The position numbers were made by a program, and so were the translations under genes. Below the pieces are notes generated by a model, which was not told where the DNA came from, ran no database searches, and saw only the letters and a list, made by a program, of their open reading frames with translations. Below are positions 1-9,807 of a stretch of 64,000 nt of DNA, piece by piece. The DNA lies in contig NZ_JANAFB010000001.1 in NCBI RefSeq assembly GCF_024199905.1, positions 62,001-126,000 on the forward strand, written 5' to 3'. This DNA is from Rothia santali (lineage in GTDB: Bacteria > Actinomycetota > Actinomycetes > Actinomycetales > Micrococcaceae). How positions within the stretch are numbered: position 1 is the stretch's first letter; each line of letters starts with the position of its first letter.

Positions 1-845
1 CCGTGCACGCCGCCGGTGTTCTGCTTGTTCGGCGCGGGCCAGCCGATGATGGTCCGCAGGGCGATCAGGGTCGGCTTGCCGGTCTCCTTCTTGCCCGCGA
101 CGATCTGCTCGTAGAGCGCCTCGACGTCCTCGGTGTACTCGCCGTGGTGCTCGGTCCAGTCCACGCGGCGGACGTCCCAGCCGTAGGCCTCGTAGCGCTT
201 CAGGACGTCCTCGGTGAACGCGACGTCGGTGTCGTCCTCGATGGAGATGTGGTTCTGGTCGTAGACCACCACGAGGTTGCCGAGCTCCTGGTGGCCGGCC
301 AGCGAGGAGGCCTCGCTGGTGACGCCCTCCTGGAGGTCCCCGTCCGAGGCGATCGTGTAGATCGTGTGGTCGAAGGGGCTCTCGCCCTCGGGGGCCTCGG
401 GGTCGAAGAGGCCGCGCATGCGGCGCTGGGCGTAGGCGAAGCCGACGGCCGAGGCCAGGCCCTGGCCCAGCGGGCCCGTGGTGATCTCGACGCCCTTGGT
501 GTGCTTGTACTCGGGGTGCCCCGGGGTCAGCGAGCCCCACGTGCGCAGCGACTCGATGTCCTCGAGCTCCAGGCCGTAGCCCGAGAGGTACAGCTGGAGG
601 TAGAGCGTGAGCGAGGTGTGACCGGGGGAGAGGACGAAGCGGTCACGGCCGGACCAGCGGTCGTCCGTGGGGTCGTGGCGCATCACCTTCTGGAACAGTA
701 GGTAGGCCAGCGGAGCGAGGCTCATGGCGGTCCCGGGGTGCCCGTTGCCCACCTTCTCCACGGCGTCGGCGGCGAGGACCCGGATGGTGTCCACCGCCCG
801 CTTGTCCTGTTCGGTCCATTCGAGCTTCTGATTCAGGTCCGGCAC
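1..845 (-). CDS. tkt: Transketolase, N-terminal part (cut by window edge)
   Basis: Thiamine-diphosphate enzyme of the non-oxidative pentose phosphate pathway, moving two-carbon units between ketoses and aldoses. The first 281 residues are present and the C-terminus runs off the window. The GHP motif (about residues 35-37), GHTSLTLY (75-82) and the ThDP/Mg motif SDGDLQEG (167-174) followed by YDQNHISIED match the PP domain of the family. I chose the GTG at 843-845 (opening V/M-PDLNQKLEW) because an AAGGGGA ribosome site lies about 7 bases upstream. An upstream ATG is out of frame. The gene is divergent from ctaB, as is common in actinobacteria. Identification is firm. Confidence 0.95.
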   Translation of the reverse strand, partial: MPDLNQKLEWTEQDKRAVDTIRVLAADAVEKVGNGHPGTAMSLAPLAYLLFQKVMRHDPTDDRWSGRDRFVLSPGHTSLTLYLQLYLSGYGLELEDIESLRTWGSLTPGHPEYKHTKGVEITTGPLGQGLASAVGFAYAQRRMRGLFDPEAPEGESPFDHTIYTIASDGDLQEGVTSEASSLAGHQELGNLVVVYDQNHISIEDDTDVAFTEDVLKRYEAYGWDVRRVDWTEHHGEYTEDVEALYEQIVAGKKETGKPTLIALRTIIGWPAPNKQNTGGVH

Positions 846-1168
846 GAAATTCGTTCCCCTTCCATGGGACGGCGCTAGGTGTGGATCCCGGCGGCTCGCG
901 CCGGGCGAGGCGGGGAGGCGCGCGCACTGCTGCTCCGTCGCCCCGCATGTCCTATGTCTCACCATAAGGCACGGCCGCGCGCGGAGACAGGCGACTGAGC
1001 TGTCAGCTAAAGCGCGTCGCGGGCGCCGCCGGGCGGAATCCATGGCACATCTCACCGCGAGAGGAGGGACACGCCGGGCCAACCCATATATGCTGGTAGT
1101 TGGTCCATCAACGCGGCGCGAGACCGCGTTCCGGTGGGCGCACCATCAATCGTCGGAGGAACCCCTCA
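846..1168. promoter_or_regulatory. Divergent intergenic region between tkt and ctaB
   Basis: About 320 bases without a convincing gene. A TATGCT -10-like box on the plus strand at 1089-1094, in an unusually AT-rich patch, would start ctaB transcription near 1101 and give a leader of about 70 bases. A GGAGGA ribosome site at 1155-1160 serves ctaB. I could not assign a clear tkt promoter or an operator. Confidence 0.45.
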
Positions 1169-2176
1169 GTGAAGCATCACGGCACCGAGAACGGATCGCT
1201 GGTCGAGTCGCACGCTGGCGACTCTGATCCCGGGGTCGCGCCGGTGCCGTCCCGGGCGCGGCGGGCCGACGCCGGCCGCGTGGGGCTGCGCCGCAAGGCG
1301 CGCGCCTACTTCCTGCTGACCAAGCCGCAGGTCATCGAGCTGCTGCTGGTGACCACGGCGCCCACTATGATCTTCGCGGCCAAGGGCTGGCCCAGCCCGC
1401 TGCTGATCCTGGCCACCATGCTCGGCGGCGCCCTGGCGGCCGGCGGGGCCGGGGCCTTCAACTGCTACATCGACCGCGAGGCCGACCGCCTGATGCGCCG
1501 CACCGAGCGGCGCCCCCTGGTCACCGGCGAGGTCACGGACCGGCAGGCGCTGGTCTTCGCGTGGCTGCTCTCGATCGTCTCGGTGGTCTTCCTCACGCTG
1601 GCGGTCAACCCCCTGGCCGGCGGGCTCGCCCTGCTGGCGATCCTGCTCTACGTGGTCTTCTACTCGATCATCCTCAAGCGCCGCACCGCGCAGAACATCG
1701 TGTGGGGCGGCATCGCCGGCTGCATGCCGGTGTTCATCGGCTGGGCCGCGGTGGAGAACACCCTGAGCTGGTCCGCCGTCGTGCTGTTCCTGGTGGTCTT
1801 CCTGTGGACGCCGCCGCACTACTGGCCGCTGTCCATGAAGTACGCGGAGGACTACCAGCGGGCCGGGATCCCCATGCTCGGCGCGATCGCCTCGGCCAAG
1901 GCCGTGTCCGTCCAGGTGGTCCTCTACGCCTGGGCCACCGTGATCTGCTCGCTGCTGCTCATCCCCGTGGGCGGCGCCGGCTGGGTCTACGGCCTCACCG
2001 CGCTGGTGAGCGGCGCCTGGTTCATCTTCCAGTGCCACCGCCTGCACCGCCTCGCGCTCGAGGAGCAGGCCACCTCCCGCACCGCGATGGTCGTCTTCCA
2101 CGCCTCGATCACCTACCTGACGCTGCTGTTCATCGCCCTCGCCGTCGACCCGTTCGTCGGCGGCGCGGTCCTGTAG
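1169..2176 (+). CDS. ctaB: Protoheme IX farnesyltransferase (heme O synthase)
   Basis: UbiA-family membrane prenyltransferase that attaches farnesyl to heme B to make heme O, the precursor of heme A for aa3 oxidase. It has 335 residues. The two Asp-rich prenyl-diphosphate motifs are visible: NCYIDREAD near residue 98 and [10 protein letters not shown] near residue 228, among multiple hydrophobic helices. The N-terminus also has [17 protein letters not shown], typical of CtaB. I start at the GTG at 1169 because GGAGGA sits 8 bases upstream. An upstream in-frame start at 1100 has no ribosome site. ctaA lies two genes away on the other strand and SURF1 at 12.7 kb. Confidence 0.93.
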   Translation: MKHHGTENGSLVESHAGDSDPGVAPVPSRARRADAGRVGLRRKARAYFLLTKPQVIELLLVTTAPTMIFAAKGWPSPLLILATMLGGALAAGGAGAFNCYIDREADRLMRRTERRPLVTGEVTDRQALVFAWLLSIVSVVFLTLAVNPLAGGLALLAILLYVVFYSIILKRRTAQNIVWGGIAGCMPVFIGWAAVENTLSWSAVVLFLVVFLWTPPHYWPLSMKYAEDYQRAGIPMLGAIASAKAVSVQVVLYAWATVICSLLLIPVGGAGWVYGLTALVSGAWFIFQCHRLHRLALEEQATSRTAMVVFHASITYLTLLFIALAVDPFVGGAVL

Positions 2177-2183
2177 CCCGCGG

Positions 2184-3092
2184 ATGGACTTCCGCGGCGT
2201 CCTGGCCTATCCGATCACCCCGCTGCTGGGCGGCGGGGCCATCGACCACGCCGAGCTGTTCTCCCACGTCGCGCAGGTCTGCGAGGCGGGGCCGGACGGC
2301 GTCGTGGTCCTCGGCACCTCCGGCGGGTTCGCGTACCTGAGCCGGGAGGAGCGCCGCGAGGTCGTGGAGACGGCCGTGGCGGCCGCCCAGGGCACCGGCG
2401 TCCCGGTGGCCGCGGGGATCTCCGCGATGACCACCGCCGAGGTGCAGCGGCTGGCGTGGGACGCCGAGAACGCGGGCGCGGACGGCTACGTCCTGAACGC
2501 GCTGTCCTACATCCCGCTGACCAGCGCCGAGGTGGCCGACCAGGTCGAGACGCTCGTGCAGTCGACCGCCCTCCCGCTCTGCGTCTACAACAACCCCGTG
2601 ACCACCGGGTTCGACCTCCCGGTGGAGCTCGCGGCGGACCTGGCCGAGCTGGAGACCGTGGTCGCGTTCAAGGACACGGCCGCCGACCGGGAGACCTTCG
2701 AGCGGCGCCGGGCCTACCTCGCCGCGCGCCGCCGGCCGGACGAGCTGGCGCATGGTCTCTCGAGCGCGCGGCTCATGCTCGAGGAGGCCTGCCCCGCGGA
2801 CGCCTGGCACTCGGGCCTCGTAGCATTCTTCCCGCGCGAGTTCGCGCGGCTCTTCGCGGTCGCCAACGGCGCCGAGGGAGGGCAGGAGGCGGAGCGGCTG
2901 CGGGTCGCGCTGGCCGGGCTGAACCGGGTGATCATGGGGATCCGCCCGGTCTCCGGGCTGCACGCGCTGGCCCGGGAGACCGGCGTCGCGACCGCGCCGC
3001 CCCGGCGCCCGCTGGGGCCCGTGACCCGGGACGACGCCGAGACCCTCGCCTCCGCGGTCGCGATGGTCCGGTGGGCCGCCGCCGACCTCTGA
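2184..3092 (+). CDS. DapA/NanA-superfamily aldolase or lyase, substrate unknown
   Basis: Class I aldolase of the dihydrodipicolinate synthase / N-acetylneuraminate lyase superfamily, 302 residues, TIM barrel. The Schiff-base lysine is in VVAFKDTA (Lys163) and the catalytic tyrosine in YNNPV (Tyr135), the spacing expected for the family. The usual GTTGE substrate loop reads GTSGGFAYLS, with Glu replaced. That argues against DapA itself and for a different 2-keto acid substrate. It follows ctaB by 7 bases and probably shares its transcript, although no link with heme A synthesis is known. It converges with ctaA. The family is secure; the substrate is not. Confidence 0.75.
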   Translation: MDFRGVLAYPITPLLGGGAIDHAELFSHVAQVCEAGPDGVVVLGTSGGFAYLSREERREVVETAVAAAQGTGVPVAAGISAMTTAEVQRLAWDAENAGADGYVLNALSYIPLTSAEVADQVETLVQSTALPLCVYNNPVTTGFDLPVELAADLAELETVVAFKDTAADRETFERRRAYLAARRRPDELAHGLSSARLMLEEACPADAWHSGLVAFFPREFARLFAVANGAEGGQEAERLRVALAGLNRVIMGIRPVSGLHALARETGVATAPPRRPLGPVTRDDAETLASAVAMVRWAAADL

Positions 3093-3114
3093 GGCCGGCC
3101 GGCGGCGCGCTCCC

Positions 3115-4230
3115 TCAGCCGCGCTCGGCGGTCTCCCGTCCGGCGGCGTCCCGTTCGGCGGCCTGACGGCCGGCCTCGGCCAGGCGGTGGTCCACCGGGG
3201 CGTCCACGCGCAGGACGGCACGCTCCCGCAGGGCCCCGGTGCCCAGGACCGTCATCCGGTCGAAGAGCGCCGCGACCGCCCAGATCGTGAGCGCCGCGCC
3301 CAGCAGGTGCAGTTCCACGAGCCAGCCGGGCAGCCCGTTGAAGTACTGGACGTAGCCCACGGCCCCCTGGTAGACCATGACCGCCACGAGCAGCCAGGCG
3401 GAGCGGGCGACGCCGGGGGCCCACGCCCGCCGGGCGCGCAGCACGAGGATCGCCACGATGACGATTAGCAGGATCCACACCGGCACGGAGTGCATGCGGG
3501 TCACCAGGACCGCGTTGAACTCGTGCCGCGCGGAGTCGGCGTCGCCGGAGTGGGGGCCGGTGCCGGTCACCAGTGTGCCCATGTAGACGGCGAAGGCGGC
3601 GACGGCCAGCGCGACGATGCCCAGCCGGCGCAGCAGCGGGTCGCTCGCGTCGACGTCGTGCAGGCGCTCGGCCTCCCGGACCCGCTCCAGCGAGTACCGG
3701 CGGACCCGCGAGTAGAGGATCCCGCCGAGCGCGATCATCGTCCCGGAGAGGATGAAGTGGATGCCCACGACCCAGGGGTTGAGCTCCATGTGCACCGAGA
3801 CGCCGCCGACGACGGCCTGGACCGGGATGCCGAGCGCGAGGATCGTGGCGAGCACGAAGAGGTCGCGCTGGCGGGCCCGGAGGCGGGTGACGGCGATCCA
3901 GGTCAGCACCGCGACCACGGTGAGCACGAAGGTCAGCAGTCGGTTCCCGAACTCGATGTAGCCGTGGATCCCCATCTCGGGGACGTTGGACCAGGAGTCG
4001 TCGGTGCAGCGCGGCCAGGTCGGGCAGCCCAGGCCCGACTGGGTGAGCCGCACGGCCCCGCCGGTCAGGATGAGGGTCATGTTCGCCAGCACGGTGGCCA
4101 GCGCCATCGCGCGCACCCAGGCGGTGATCCGGACGGGCGCGAGCCGCTGCCAGAGCCTTCCCCAGGCGCCGAGGGGCCGCACCTCCCCGGGCGTGTTCCG
4201 GGTGGGGCGCTCTGTACGGGACGAGGTCAT
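3115..4230 (-). CDS. ctaA: Heme A synthase
   Basis: COX15/CtaA-family integral membrane enzyme that oxidises the C8 methyl of heme O to give heme A. It has 371 residues with about eight predicted helices. The Cys pair GCPTWPRC follows the first helix, and IHGYIEFGNRLL carries the conserved Glu of helix 2. A second-half helix has GYVQYF then VELHLLGA with the haem-ligand type His. The C-terminal 30 residues are a charged, repetitive tail (RQAAERDAAGRETAERG). The ATG at 4228-4230 is preceded by an AAGGAAG ribosome site. A GATAAT -10 box lies at 4273-4278 on the minus strand. Confidence 0.93.
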   Translation of the reverse strand: MTSSRTERPTRNTPGEVRPLGAWGRLWQRLAPVRITAWVRAMALATVLANMTLILTGGAVRLTQSGLGCPTWPRCTDDSWSNVPEMGIHGYIEFGNRLLTFVLTVVAVLTWIAVTRLRARQRDLFVLATILALGIPVQAVVGGVSVHMELNPWVVGIHFILSGTMIALGGILYSRVRRYSLERVREAERLHDVDASDPLLRRLGIVALAVAAFAVYMGTLVTGTGPHSGDADSARHEFNAVLVTRMHSVPVWILLIVIVAILVLRARRAWAPGVARSAWLLVAVMVYQGAVGYVQYFNGLPGWLVELHLLGAALTIWAVAALFDRMTVLGTGALRERAVLRVDAPVDHRLAEAGRQAAERDAAGRETAERG

Positions 4231-4317
4231 GCTGGCTTCCTTGCGTTGATCGCGGAGCGGGGTCCGTACCCCATTATCGCGGGTCCGGGGCGGAAACGCA
4301 TCGCCGCCCGGGCGTGG

Positions 4318-5112
4318 TCATGCCCACTTGAAGAATCGCCGGGCCAGCGCGCCCAGCACCACGGCCCACGCGGCGAGCACGAGGCAGTGGGGCAGCGAGA
4401 GCTGGTGGTCCAGGATCCCGCTGCGCAGCGCCGCGCCCAGGGCCCCGGAGGGCAGCGCCTCGACGAGCCAGGGCCCGACGCCGGGCAGCCGGTGCGCCGG
4501 GATGAGCGAGCCGCCCAGCGAGGCGAGGACGAGCCACAGGGTGTTCACGACGGCGAGGGTCGCCTCGGCCCGGATGGTCCCGGCCACGAGCAGCCCCAGC
4601 GCCGTGAAGGCCGCAACGCCGAGCAGCAGCGGCGGGATCGAGAGCAGGACGCCCGCGACCCCCGGGGTCCAGCCGAGCACCGCCCCGACCAGGCCCATCA
4701 CCACGTACTGCACCACGACCACGGACAGGACCGCCATGGCCTTGCCGAGGATCAGCCCGCCCCGGCCCAGCGGCGTCGTGGACAGGAAGCGCAGGACGCC
4801 GTAGCGGCGGTCGAATCCGGTGGCGATCCCCTGGCCGGAGAGCGCGGTGGACAGCGCGCAGAGCGCCAGAACGCCGGGCATCGCGACGTCGACCCGGGAC
4901 ATCCCGAGGTCCCGCGCCCACGGGTCGATGAAGCTGGTGAACGCGAGCCCCAGCAGCGCCATGAGCGGGAAGAGGATGAGCAGCATGAGCTGCTCGCCGT
5001 TGCGCAGCATCGCCAGGGTCTCGTAGAGCCCCTGCGCGAGGACGCGGCGGCCGCCGGGGGCGGGGCCGTCCTCCGGGGCGGCGGGGTCGGCCAGGGGCGC
5101 GACGGCGCTCAT
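4318..5112 (-). CDS. ABC-2 type transporter permease
   Basis: 264-residue integral membrane protein with about six hydrophobic segments (for example LMLLILFPLMALLGLAFTSF, and VVVVQYVVMGLVGAVLG), the usual shape of an ABC-2 exporter permease. Its ATG overlaps the stop of the ATPase gene as ATGA (5109-5112), so the two are translationally coupled. The pair sits between ctaA and sufR, an arrangement often seen in Micrococcaceae. Substrate unknown; a role linked to cytochrome oxidase or FeS assembly would be only positional inference. Confidence 0.85.
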   Translation of the reverse strand: MSAVAPLADPAAPEDGPAPGGRRVLAQGLYETLAMLRNGEQLMLLILFPLMALLGLAFTSFIDPWARDLGMSRVDVAMPGVLALCALSTALSGQGIATGFDRRYGVLRFLSTTPLGRGGLILGKAMAVLSVVVVQYVVMGLVGAVLGWTPGVAGVLLSIPPLLLGVAAFTALGLLVAGTIRAEATLAVVNTLWLVLASLGGSLIPAHRLPGVGPWLVEALPSGALGAALRSGILDHQLSLPHCLVLAAWAVVLGALARRFFKWA

Positions 5113-6107
5113 CGGCTGCTCCTTTCCGAGATCTCGAGGAAGAGGTCCTCCAGGTTGCGCGGCTGCAGCTCGAGGCTGGACGGCGTGATGCCGCGGCCGT
5201 GCCAGCGGGAGGTCAGGTGGTCCAGGTGCGCGATGTCCAGCGGCCCGGTCAGCTCGTAGGAGCCGGCCTGGCGCTCGGTCAGGCGCAGGGAGGCGCGCAG
5301 GCCCTCCGGGAGGAGGTCGGCGAGGACCAGGCCCGGCTCGCCCGTGGTGAAGCGCAGGGTGCGGGCCCGCTGGCCCGCGGTCAGCAGCTCCTCGACGCGG
5401 CCCTCGACGACGTTGCGCCCGCCCTCGACGATGTAGACGTAGTCGGCCAGCCGCTCGGCGTCGTCCATGAGGTGCGTGGTGAGCACAATGCAGGTGCCGG
5501 CGTCGCGCACCTCCTGGATCAGCTCGAAGACGACGCGGCGGGACTGGGGGTCCAGCCCGGCCGAGGGCTCGTCGAGGAAGAGCACGTGAGGGCGGCCCAC
5601 GAGCGCGGCGGCCAGGGCCACGCGCTGGCGCTGGCCGCCGGACAGGCGCCGGATCGAGGTCCGGTCGAACCCGTCGATGCCCAGCCGCTCGACCAGCGCG
5701 TCGACGTCGGCCGGGCGGCGGTACATCGAGGCCACGTGCCTCAGCAGCGGGACGGGGCGGACGGCCTGGGGGAGCCCCCCGTCCTGCAGCATGATCCCGA
5801 CCCGGGCGCGCAGGTCCGGGCCGGCCCGCCAGGGGTCCCGGCCGAGCAGGCGGACGAGGCCCGAGGTCGGGCGCTCGAGGCCCTGGGCGCAGGCCAGCGT
5901 GGTGGTCTTGCCGGCCCCGTTGGCCCCCAGCAGGGCGGTGACATGGCCGGACTCGGCGCGTAGACTGATCCCGTCCACCGCGCGGACGGGACCGTCCCTC
6001 CGGTCCCGGCGTCGGGCCGCGGCGAAGTCCTTCCGCAGGTCGCGGATCAGCAGGGCGGGCTCCGGCCCGCCCGACCCGTTCTCGTACTCGTCTCCCAGTT
6101 GTGGCAC
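5109..6107 (-). CDS. ABC transporter ATP-binding protein (exporter type)
   Basis: 332-residue ATPase partner of the permease at 4318-5112. Walker A is GANGAGKTT, the signature RLSGGQRQRV, Walker B VLFLDEPSAGLD and the switch His TTHLMDD. A C-terminal extension of about 100 residues after the NBD is typical of drug/CcmA-like exporters. Start: a TAGACT box (6114-6119, minus strand) is followed by GTGACG and then GTG at 6107. A 6-base gap from the -10 to the start fits leaderless transcription, so I prefer 6107 to the upstream GTG at 6113. Divergent from sufR with only about 90 bases between. Confidence 0.88.
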   Translation of the reverse strand: MPQLGDEYENGSGGPEPALLIRDLRKDFAAARRRDRRDGPVRAVDGISLRAESGHVTALLGANGAGKTTTLACAQGLERPTSGLVRLLGRDPWRAGPDLRARVGIMLQDGGLPQAVRPVPLLRHVASMYRRPADVDALVERLGIDGFDRTSIRRLSGGQRQRVALAAALVGRPHVLFLDEPSAGLDPQSRRVVFELIQEVRDAGTCIVLTTHLMDDAERLADYVYIVEGGRNVVEGRVEELLTAGQRARTLRFTTGEPGLVLADLLPEGLRASLRLTERQAGSYELTGPLDIAHLDHLTSRWHGRGITPSSLELQPRNLEDLFLEISERSSR

Positions 6108-6198
6108 CGTCACAGTCTACGCGGGAACGCCCCCGTTCGCCCGGTGGCAAGGGTCCCCTTAGTGGCGAGGACGGAATAAATTAGGACATACTTCAGTT

Positions 6199-6999
6199 GT
6201 GTATTCCGTGAAGCAATCAGCCCAAGAACACGCCGCCCCGGCGCGGGGCGCTGCCGATTCCGAGGAGCGGACCCGCGACCGGGTCCTCCAAGGTGTGCTT
6301 GCTCACGGACCGGTCTCGGCCGCCGACCTGGGCACCGCCCTGGGCCTGACGCCGGCCGCGATCCGGCGCCACCTGGAGGCCCTGGAGAGGGACCAGCTCA
6401 TCGAGGTGACCCTCGTGCGGAAGCACGGGGCGGGGGCCGGCCGACCGGCCCGCCGCTACGTCATCGCCCCGCAGGGCCACGCCCGGCTCGGCAACGACTA
6501 CCTGGACATCGCCATCGGCTCGCTGTCGGCCCTCCGCGAGGCGCTCGGCGACGAGGCGCTGGAGGAGTTCGCGCGCCGCCGCTTCGAGGAGATGGAGCGC
6601 CGCTACCGTCCGATCGTGGACGCGGCGGGGCCCGACATCGCGGACCGGACCCGCGCCCTGGCCGCGGCCATGACGCGGGACGGCTTCGTCGCCAGCACCT
6701 CGGTGATGGCGATGGGGGAGGCGGCCAAGACGGTCGAGCTCCCCGAGCACCTGCTCTCCAGCATCCAGTTCTGCCAGGGGCACTGCCCCGTGCGCGACCT
6801 CGCGGAGCGATTCCCGCAGTTCTGCCAGGAGGAGACCCGGATGATCGCCTCCCTCCTGGGGGTCGACGTCCGGCGCCTGTCCACCATGGCCGGCGGAGCA
6901 CACGTCTGCACCACACACATCCCGCTCGCCCGCGGGACGCAGCACAAGCACGCACCTCACCGAGGGGCGACCACCAGTAAGGAAAGGTCACATGACTGA
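6199..6999 (+). CDS. sufR: SufR, Fe-S cluster-sensing repressor of the suf operon
   Basis: DeoR/ArsR-like winged helix regulator, 266 residues. The helix-turn-helix covers about residues 30-75 ([20 protein letters not shown]). The C-terminal half has the cysteines expected to bind an Fe-S cluster: FCQGHCPV, then FPQFCQEE, then GAHVCTTH. It heads the suf operon and overlaps sufB by 8 bases. In related actinobacteria SufR with a bound cluster represses suf transcription. There is no convincing ribosome site. A CATACT -10-like box ends 6 bases before the GTG at 6199, which suggests a leaderless message; a second GTG at 6208 is possible. Confidence 0.9.
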   Translation: MYSVKQSAQEHAAPARGAADSEERTRDRVLQGVLAHGPVSAADLGTALGLTPAAIRRHLEALERDQLIEVTLVRKHGAGAGRPARRYVIAPQGHARLGNDYLDIAIGSLSALREALGDEALEEFARRRFEEMERRYRPIVDAAGPDIADRTRALAAAMTRDGFVASTSVMAMGEAAKTVELPEHLLSSIQFCQGHCPVRDLAERFPQFCQEETRMIASLLGVDVRRLSTMAGGAHVCTTHIPLARGTQHKHAPHRGATTSKERSHD

Positions 7000-8449
7000 A
7001 CAAGTTGAGCGCGCAGCCGACGGTAACGTCATCACCGACATCTTGGAGAGGAACCCCGAGCTCGAGGGCATCGGGAACTACCAGTACGGCTGGTACGACT
7101 CCGACGCCGCCGGGCAGGCCGCCCAGCGCGGCCTGAGCGAGGACGTCGTCCGCGACATCTCCGCCAAGAAGAGCGAGCCCGAGTGGATGCTGAACCTGCG
7201 CCTCAAGGCGCTGAAGTTCTTCGACCGCAAGCCCATGCCCAACTGGGGCGCGGACCTGTCCGGCATCGACTTCGACAACATCAAGTACTTCGTCCGCTCC
7301 ACCGAGAAGCAGGCCGAGACCTGGGAGGACCTCCCCGAGGAGATCCGCGACACCTACGAGAAGCTGGGCATCCCGGAGGCTGAGCGCAACCGCCTGGTCG
7401 CCGGCGTCGCCGCCCAGTACGAGTCCGAGGTCGTCTACCACCAGATCCGCGAGGACCTGGAGGCCCAGGGCGTCATCTTCCTGGACACCGACACCGCGCT
7501 GAAGGAGCACCCCGAGTTCTTCGAGGAGTACTTCGGCACCGTGATCCCCGTGGGCGACAACAAGTTCGCCGCGCTGAACACGGCCGTGTGGTCGGGCGGC
7601 TCGTTCGTCTACGTGCCCCCGGGCGTCCACGTCGAGATCCCGCTGCAGGCCTACTTCCGCATCAACACGGAGAACATGGGTCAGTTCGAGCGGACGCTGA
7701 TCATCGCCGACGAGGGCTCCTACGTCCACTACATCGAGGGCTGCACCGCGCCGATCTACAAGTCGGACTCGCTGCACTCGGCCGTCGTCGAGATCATCGC
7801 CAAGAAGAACGCCCGCGTGCGCTACACGACCATCCAGAACTGGTCGAACAACGTGTACAACCTGGTGACCAAGCGCGCGATCGCCCACGAGGGCGCCACC
7901 ATGGAGTGGATCGACGGCAACATCGGCTCCAAGGTGACCCAGAAGTACCCGGCCGTCTACATGGTCGGCGAGCACGCCAAGGGCGAGACCCTGTCCATCG
8001 CCTTCGCCGGCGAGGGCCAGCACCAGGACACCGGCTCCAAGATGGTGCACATCGCGCCGAACACCTCCAGCTCGATCGTCTCCAAGTCGGTCGCGCGCGG
8101 CGGCGGCCGGGCGGCGTACCGCGGCCTGGTCCAGATCCGCGAGGGCGCCAAGCACTCCAAGAACAACGTGGTGTGCGACGCGCTGCTGGTGGACACGATC
8201 TCCCGGTCGGACACCTACCCCTACATCGACATCCGCGAGGACGAGGTGACCCTCGGCCACGAGGCGACCGTCTCCCGCGTGTCGGAGGAGCAGCTGTTCT
8301 ACCTCATGCAGCGCGGGCTGCCCGAGGAGGAGGCCATGGCGATGATCGTCCGCGGCTTCGTCGAGCCCATCGCCCGCGAGCTGCCGATGGAGTACGCGCT
8401 CGAGCTGAACCGTCTTATCGAACTCCAGATGGAAGGATCCGTAGGCTAG
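6992..8449 (+). CDS. sufB: SufB, Fe-S cluster assembly scaffold
   Basis: Core subunit of the SufBC2D scaffold complex on which Fe-S clusters are built. 485 residues, standard length. Typical blocks are seen: [37 protein letters not shown], and the C-terminal [18 protein letters not shown] (right-handed beta-helix end). The Cys in EGCTAP and a later VVCDALL correspond to conserved SufB cysteines. The ATG at 6992 has a strong AAGGAAAGG site and overlaps the sufR stop. Firm identification. Confidence 0.97.
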   Translation: MTEQVERAADGNVITDILERNPELEGIGNYQYGWYDSDAAGQAAQRGLSEDVVRDISAKKSEPEWMLNLRLKALKFFDRKPMPNWGADLSGIDFDNIKYFVRSTEKQAETWEDLPEEIRDTYEKLGIPEAERNRLVAGVAAQYESEVVYHQIREDLEAQGVIFLDTDTALKEHPEFFEEYFGTVIPVGDNKFAALNTAVWSGGSFVYVPPGVHVEIPLQAYFRINTENMGQFERTLIIADEGSYVHYIEGCTAPIYKSDSLHSAVVEIIAKKNARVRYTTIQNWSNNVYNLVTKRAIAHEGATMEWIDGNIGSKVTQKYPAVYMVGEHAKGETLSIAFAGEGQHQDTGSKMVHIAPNTSSSIVSKSVARGGGRAAYRGLVQIREGAKHSKNNVVCDALLVDTISRSDTYPYIDIREDEVTLGHEATVSRVSEEQLFYLMQRGLPEEEAMAMIVRGFVEPIARELPMEYALELNRLIELQMEGSVG

Positions 8450-8452
8450 AAC

Positions 8453-9766
8453 ATGACTGATCAGATGAAAGCGGAGCAGACCGAGGCCCCGGAGAAGGTC
8501 GACGGCGTGCGCGTCGGGGAGGCCCGCCCGGCCATTCCCGGCATGGACCAGGAGGGCGAGAAGCTCTCCCCGGACCTCGCCGCCGACGACACGATCCGCG
8601 CCCGCCGATCGGCCAACGCCGGATCCGACTCGCAGATCATGCACTCGCGCGCCGAGCGGCCCTGGAGCTTCGACGTCGCCGACTTCTCGCTGCCCACGGG
8701 CCGCGAGGAGGAGTGGCGCTTCAGCCCCGTCAAGCAGCTGCAGGGCGTCTTCGAGGACGCCGCGAGCGACGACCGCGAGGGCGACCCTGCGGCGTCGTAC
8801 GCCCTGGAGGTCCCCGAGGGCTGGGACGCCGGCACGCTCGCCGGCGGCCAGGCCCCGCGGGACTCCGTGCTGCGCCCGGCGGACCGCGCCGCGGCCGTCG
8901 GCTCGGCCAACGCCGGCGAGGCGCGCTACGTGCGCATCCCGGAGAACTCCGAGCACGCCGAGCCCGTGACCGTCCGCGTCGCGGGCCGGGGCGCGGACCG
9001 CCGCTCCAACAGCCACCTCGTGATCGAGGCCGGCGCCAACTCGCACACCACCGTGGTGGTGGAGCACACCGGCTCGGCCCAGCACAACGGCAACGTCGAG
9101 GCCATCGTCCGCGAGGGCGCGAGCCTCACGCTCATCTCCCTGCAGCGCTGGGACGACGACGCCGTGCACGTCGGCCAGCACGACGCGCAGGTCGGCAAGG
9201 ACGGCAGCTACAAGCACATCGCCGTGACCCTCGGCGGGCGCATCGTCCGGCTGAACTCCAACGTCCGCTACGAGGCCGAGGGCGGCAATGCCCAGCTGTT
9301 CGGGCTGTACTACGCGGACTCGGGCCAGCACCTGGAGCACCGCTCCTTCGTGGACCACAACTCCCCGCGCAACACCTCCAACGTCCTGTACAAGGGCGCC
9401 CTGCAGGGCGAGGGCGCGCGCACCGTCTGGGTGGGCGACGTCCTCATCCAGAAGGAGGCCGAGGGGACCGACAGCTACGAGAAGAACCAGAACCTCGTGC
9501 TGACCGACGGCGCCCGCGCCGACTCGGTGCCCAACCTCGAGATCGAGACCGGCGTCATCGAGGGCGCCGGGCACGCCTCGACCACCGGCCAGATGGACGC
9601 CGAGCACCTGTGGTACCTCATGGCCCGCGGCATCCCGGAGAAGCAGGCCCGCCGCCTGGTGGTCCGCGGGTTCCTCAACGAGATCGTGCAGCAGATCGGC
9701 GTGCCCGAGCTCGAGGACTCCCTCATGGAGGCCTTCGAGGCCGAGCTCGCCATCAGCGACAACTAA
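8453..9766 (+). CDS. sufD: SufD, Fe-S cluster assembly protein
   Basis: SufB paralogue that pairs with it in the SufBC2D complex. 437 residues. After a long, charged N-terminal segment (about residues 1-55) come SFDVADFSLPTGREEEWRFS and a beta-helix region, then HRSFVDHNSPRNTSN and ATTGQMDAEHLWYLMARG-like C-terminal blocks (actual ASTTGQMDAEHLWYL). The gene starts 3 bases after sufB stops. The acidic N-terminal extension is longer than in E. coli SufD but is common in this order. Confidence 0.95.
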   Translation: MTDQMKAEQTEAPEKVDGVRVGEARPAIPGMDQEGEKLSPDLAADDTIRARRSANAGSDSQIMHSRAERPWSFDVADFSLPTGREEEWRFSPVKQLQGVFEDAASDDREGDPAASYALEVPEGWDAGTLAGGQAPRDSVLRPADRAAAVGSANAGEARYVRIPENSEHAEPVTVRVAGRGADRRSNSHLVIEAGANSHTTVVVEHTGSAQHNGNVEAIVREGASLTLISLQRWDDDAVHVGQHDAQVGKDGSYKHIAVTLGGRIVRLNSNVRYEAEGGNAQLFGLYYADSGQHLEHRSFVDHNSPRNTSNVLYKGALQGEGARTVWVGDVLIQKEAEGTDSYEKNQNLVLTDGARADSVPNLEIETGVIEGAGHASTTGQMDAEHLWYLMARGIPEKQARRLVVRGFLNEIVQQIGVPELEDSLMEAFEAELAISDN

Positions 9767-9807
9767 GCGCCCAGCACCCCATTCTTACTTCTTACGAGGA
9801 GAACTCA

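Noticed and set aside
6461-9607. A 1048-residue minus-strand frame opposite sufR, sufB and sufD
   Set aside because: Shadow of the suf genes; Val/Leu/Gly/Asp-rich with no domain.
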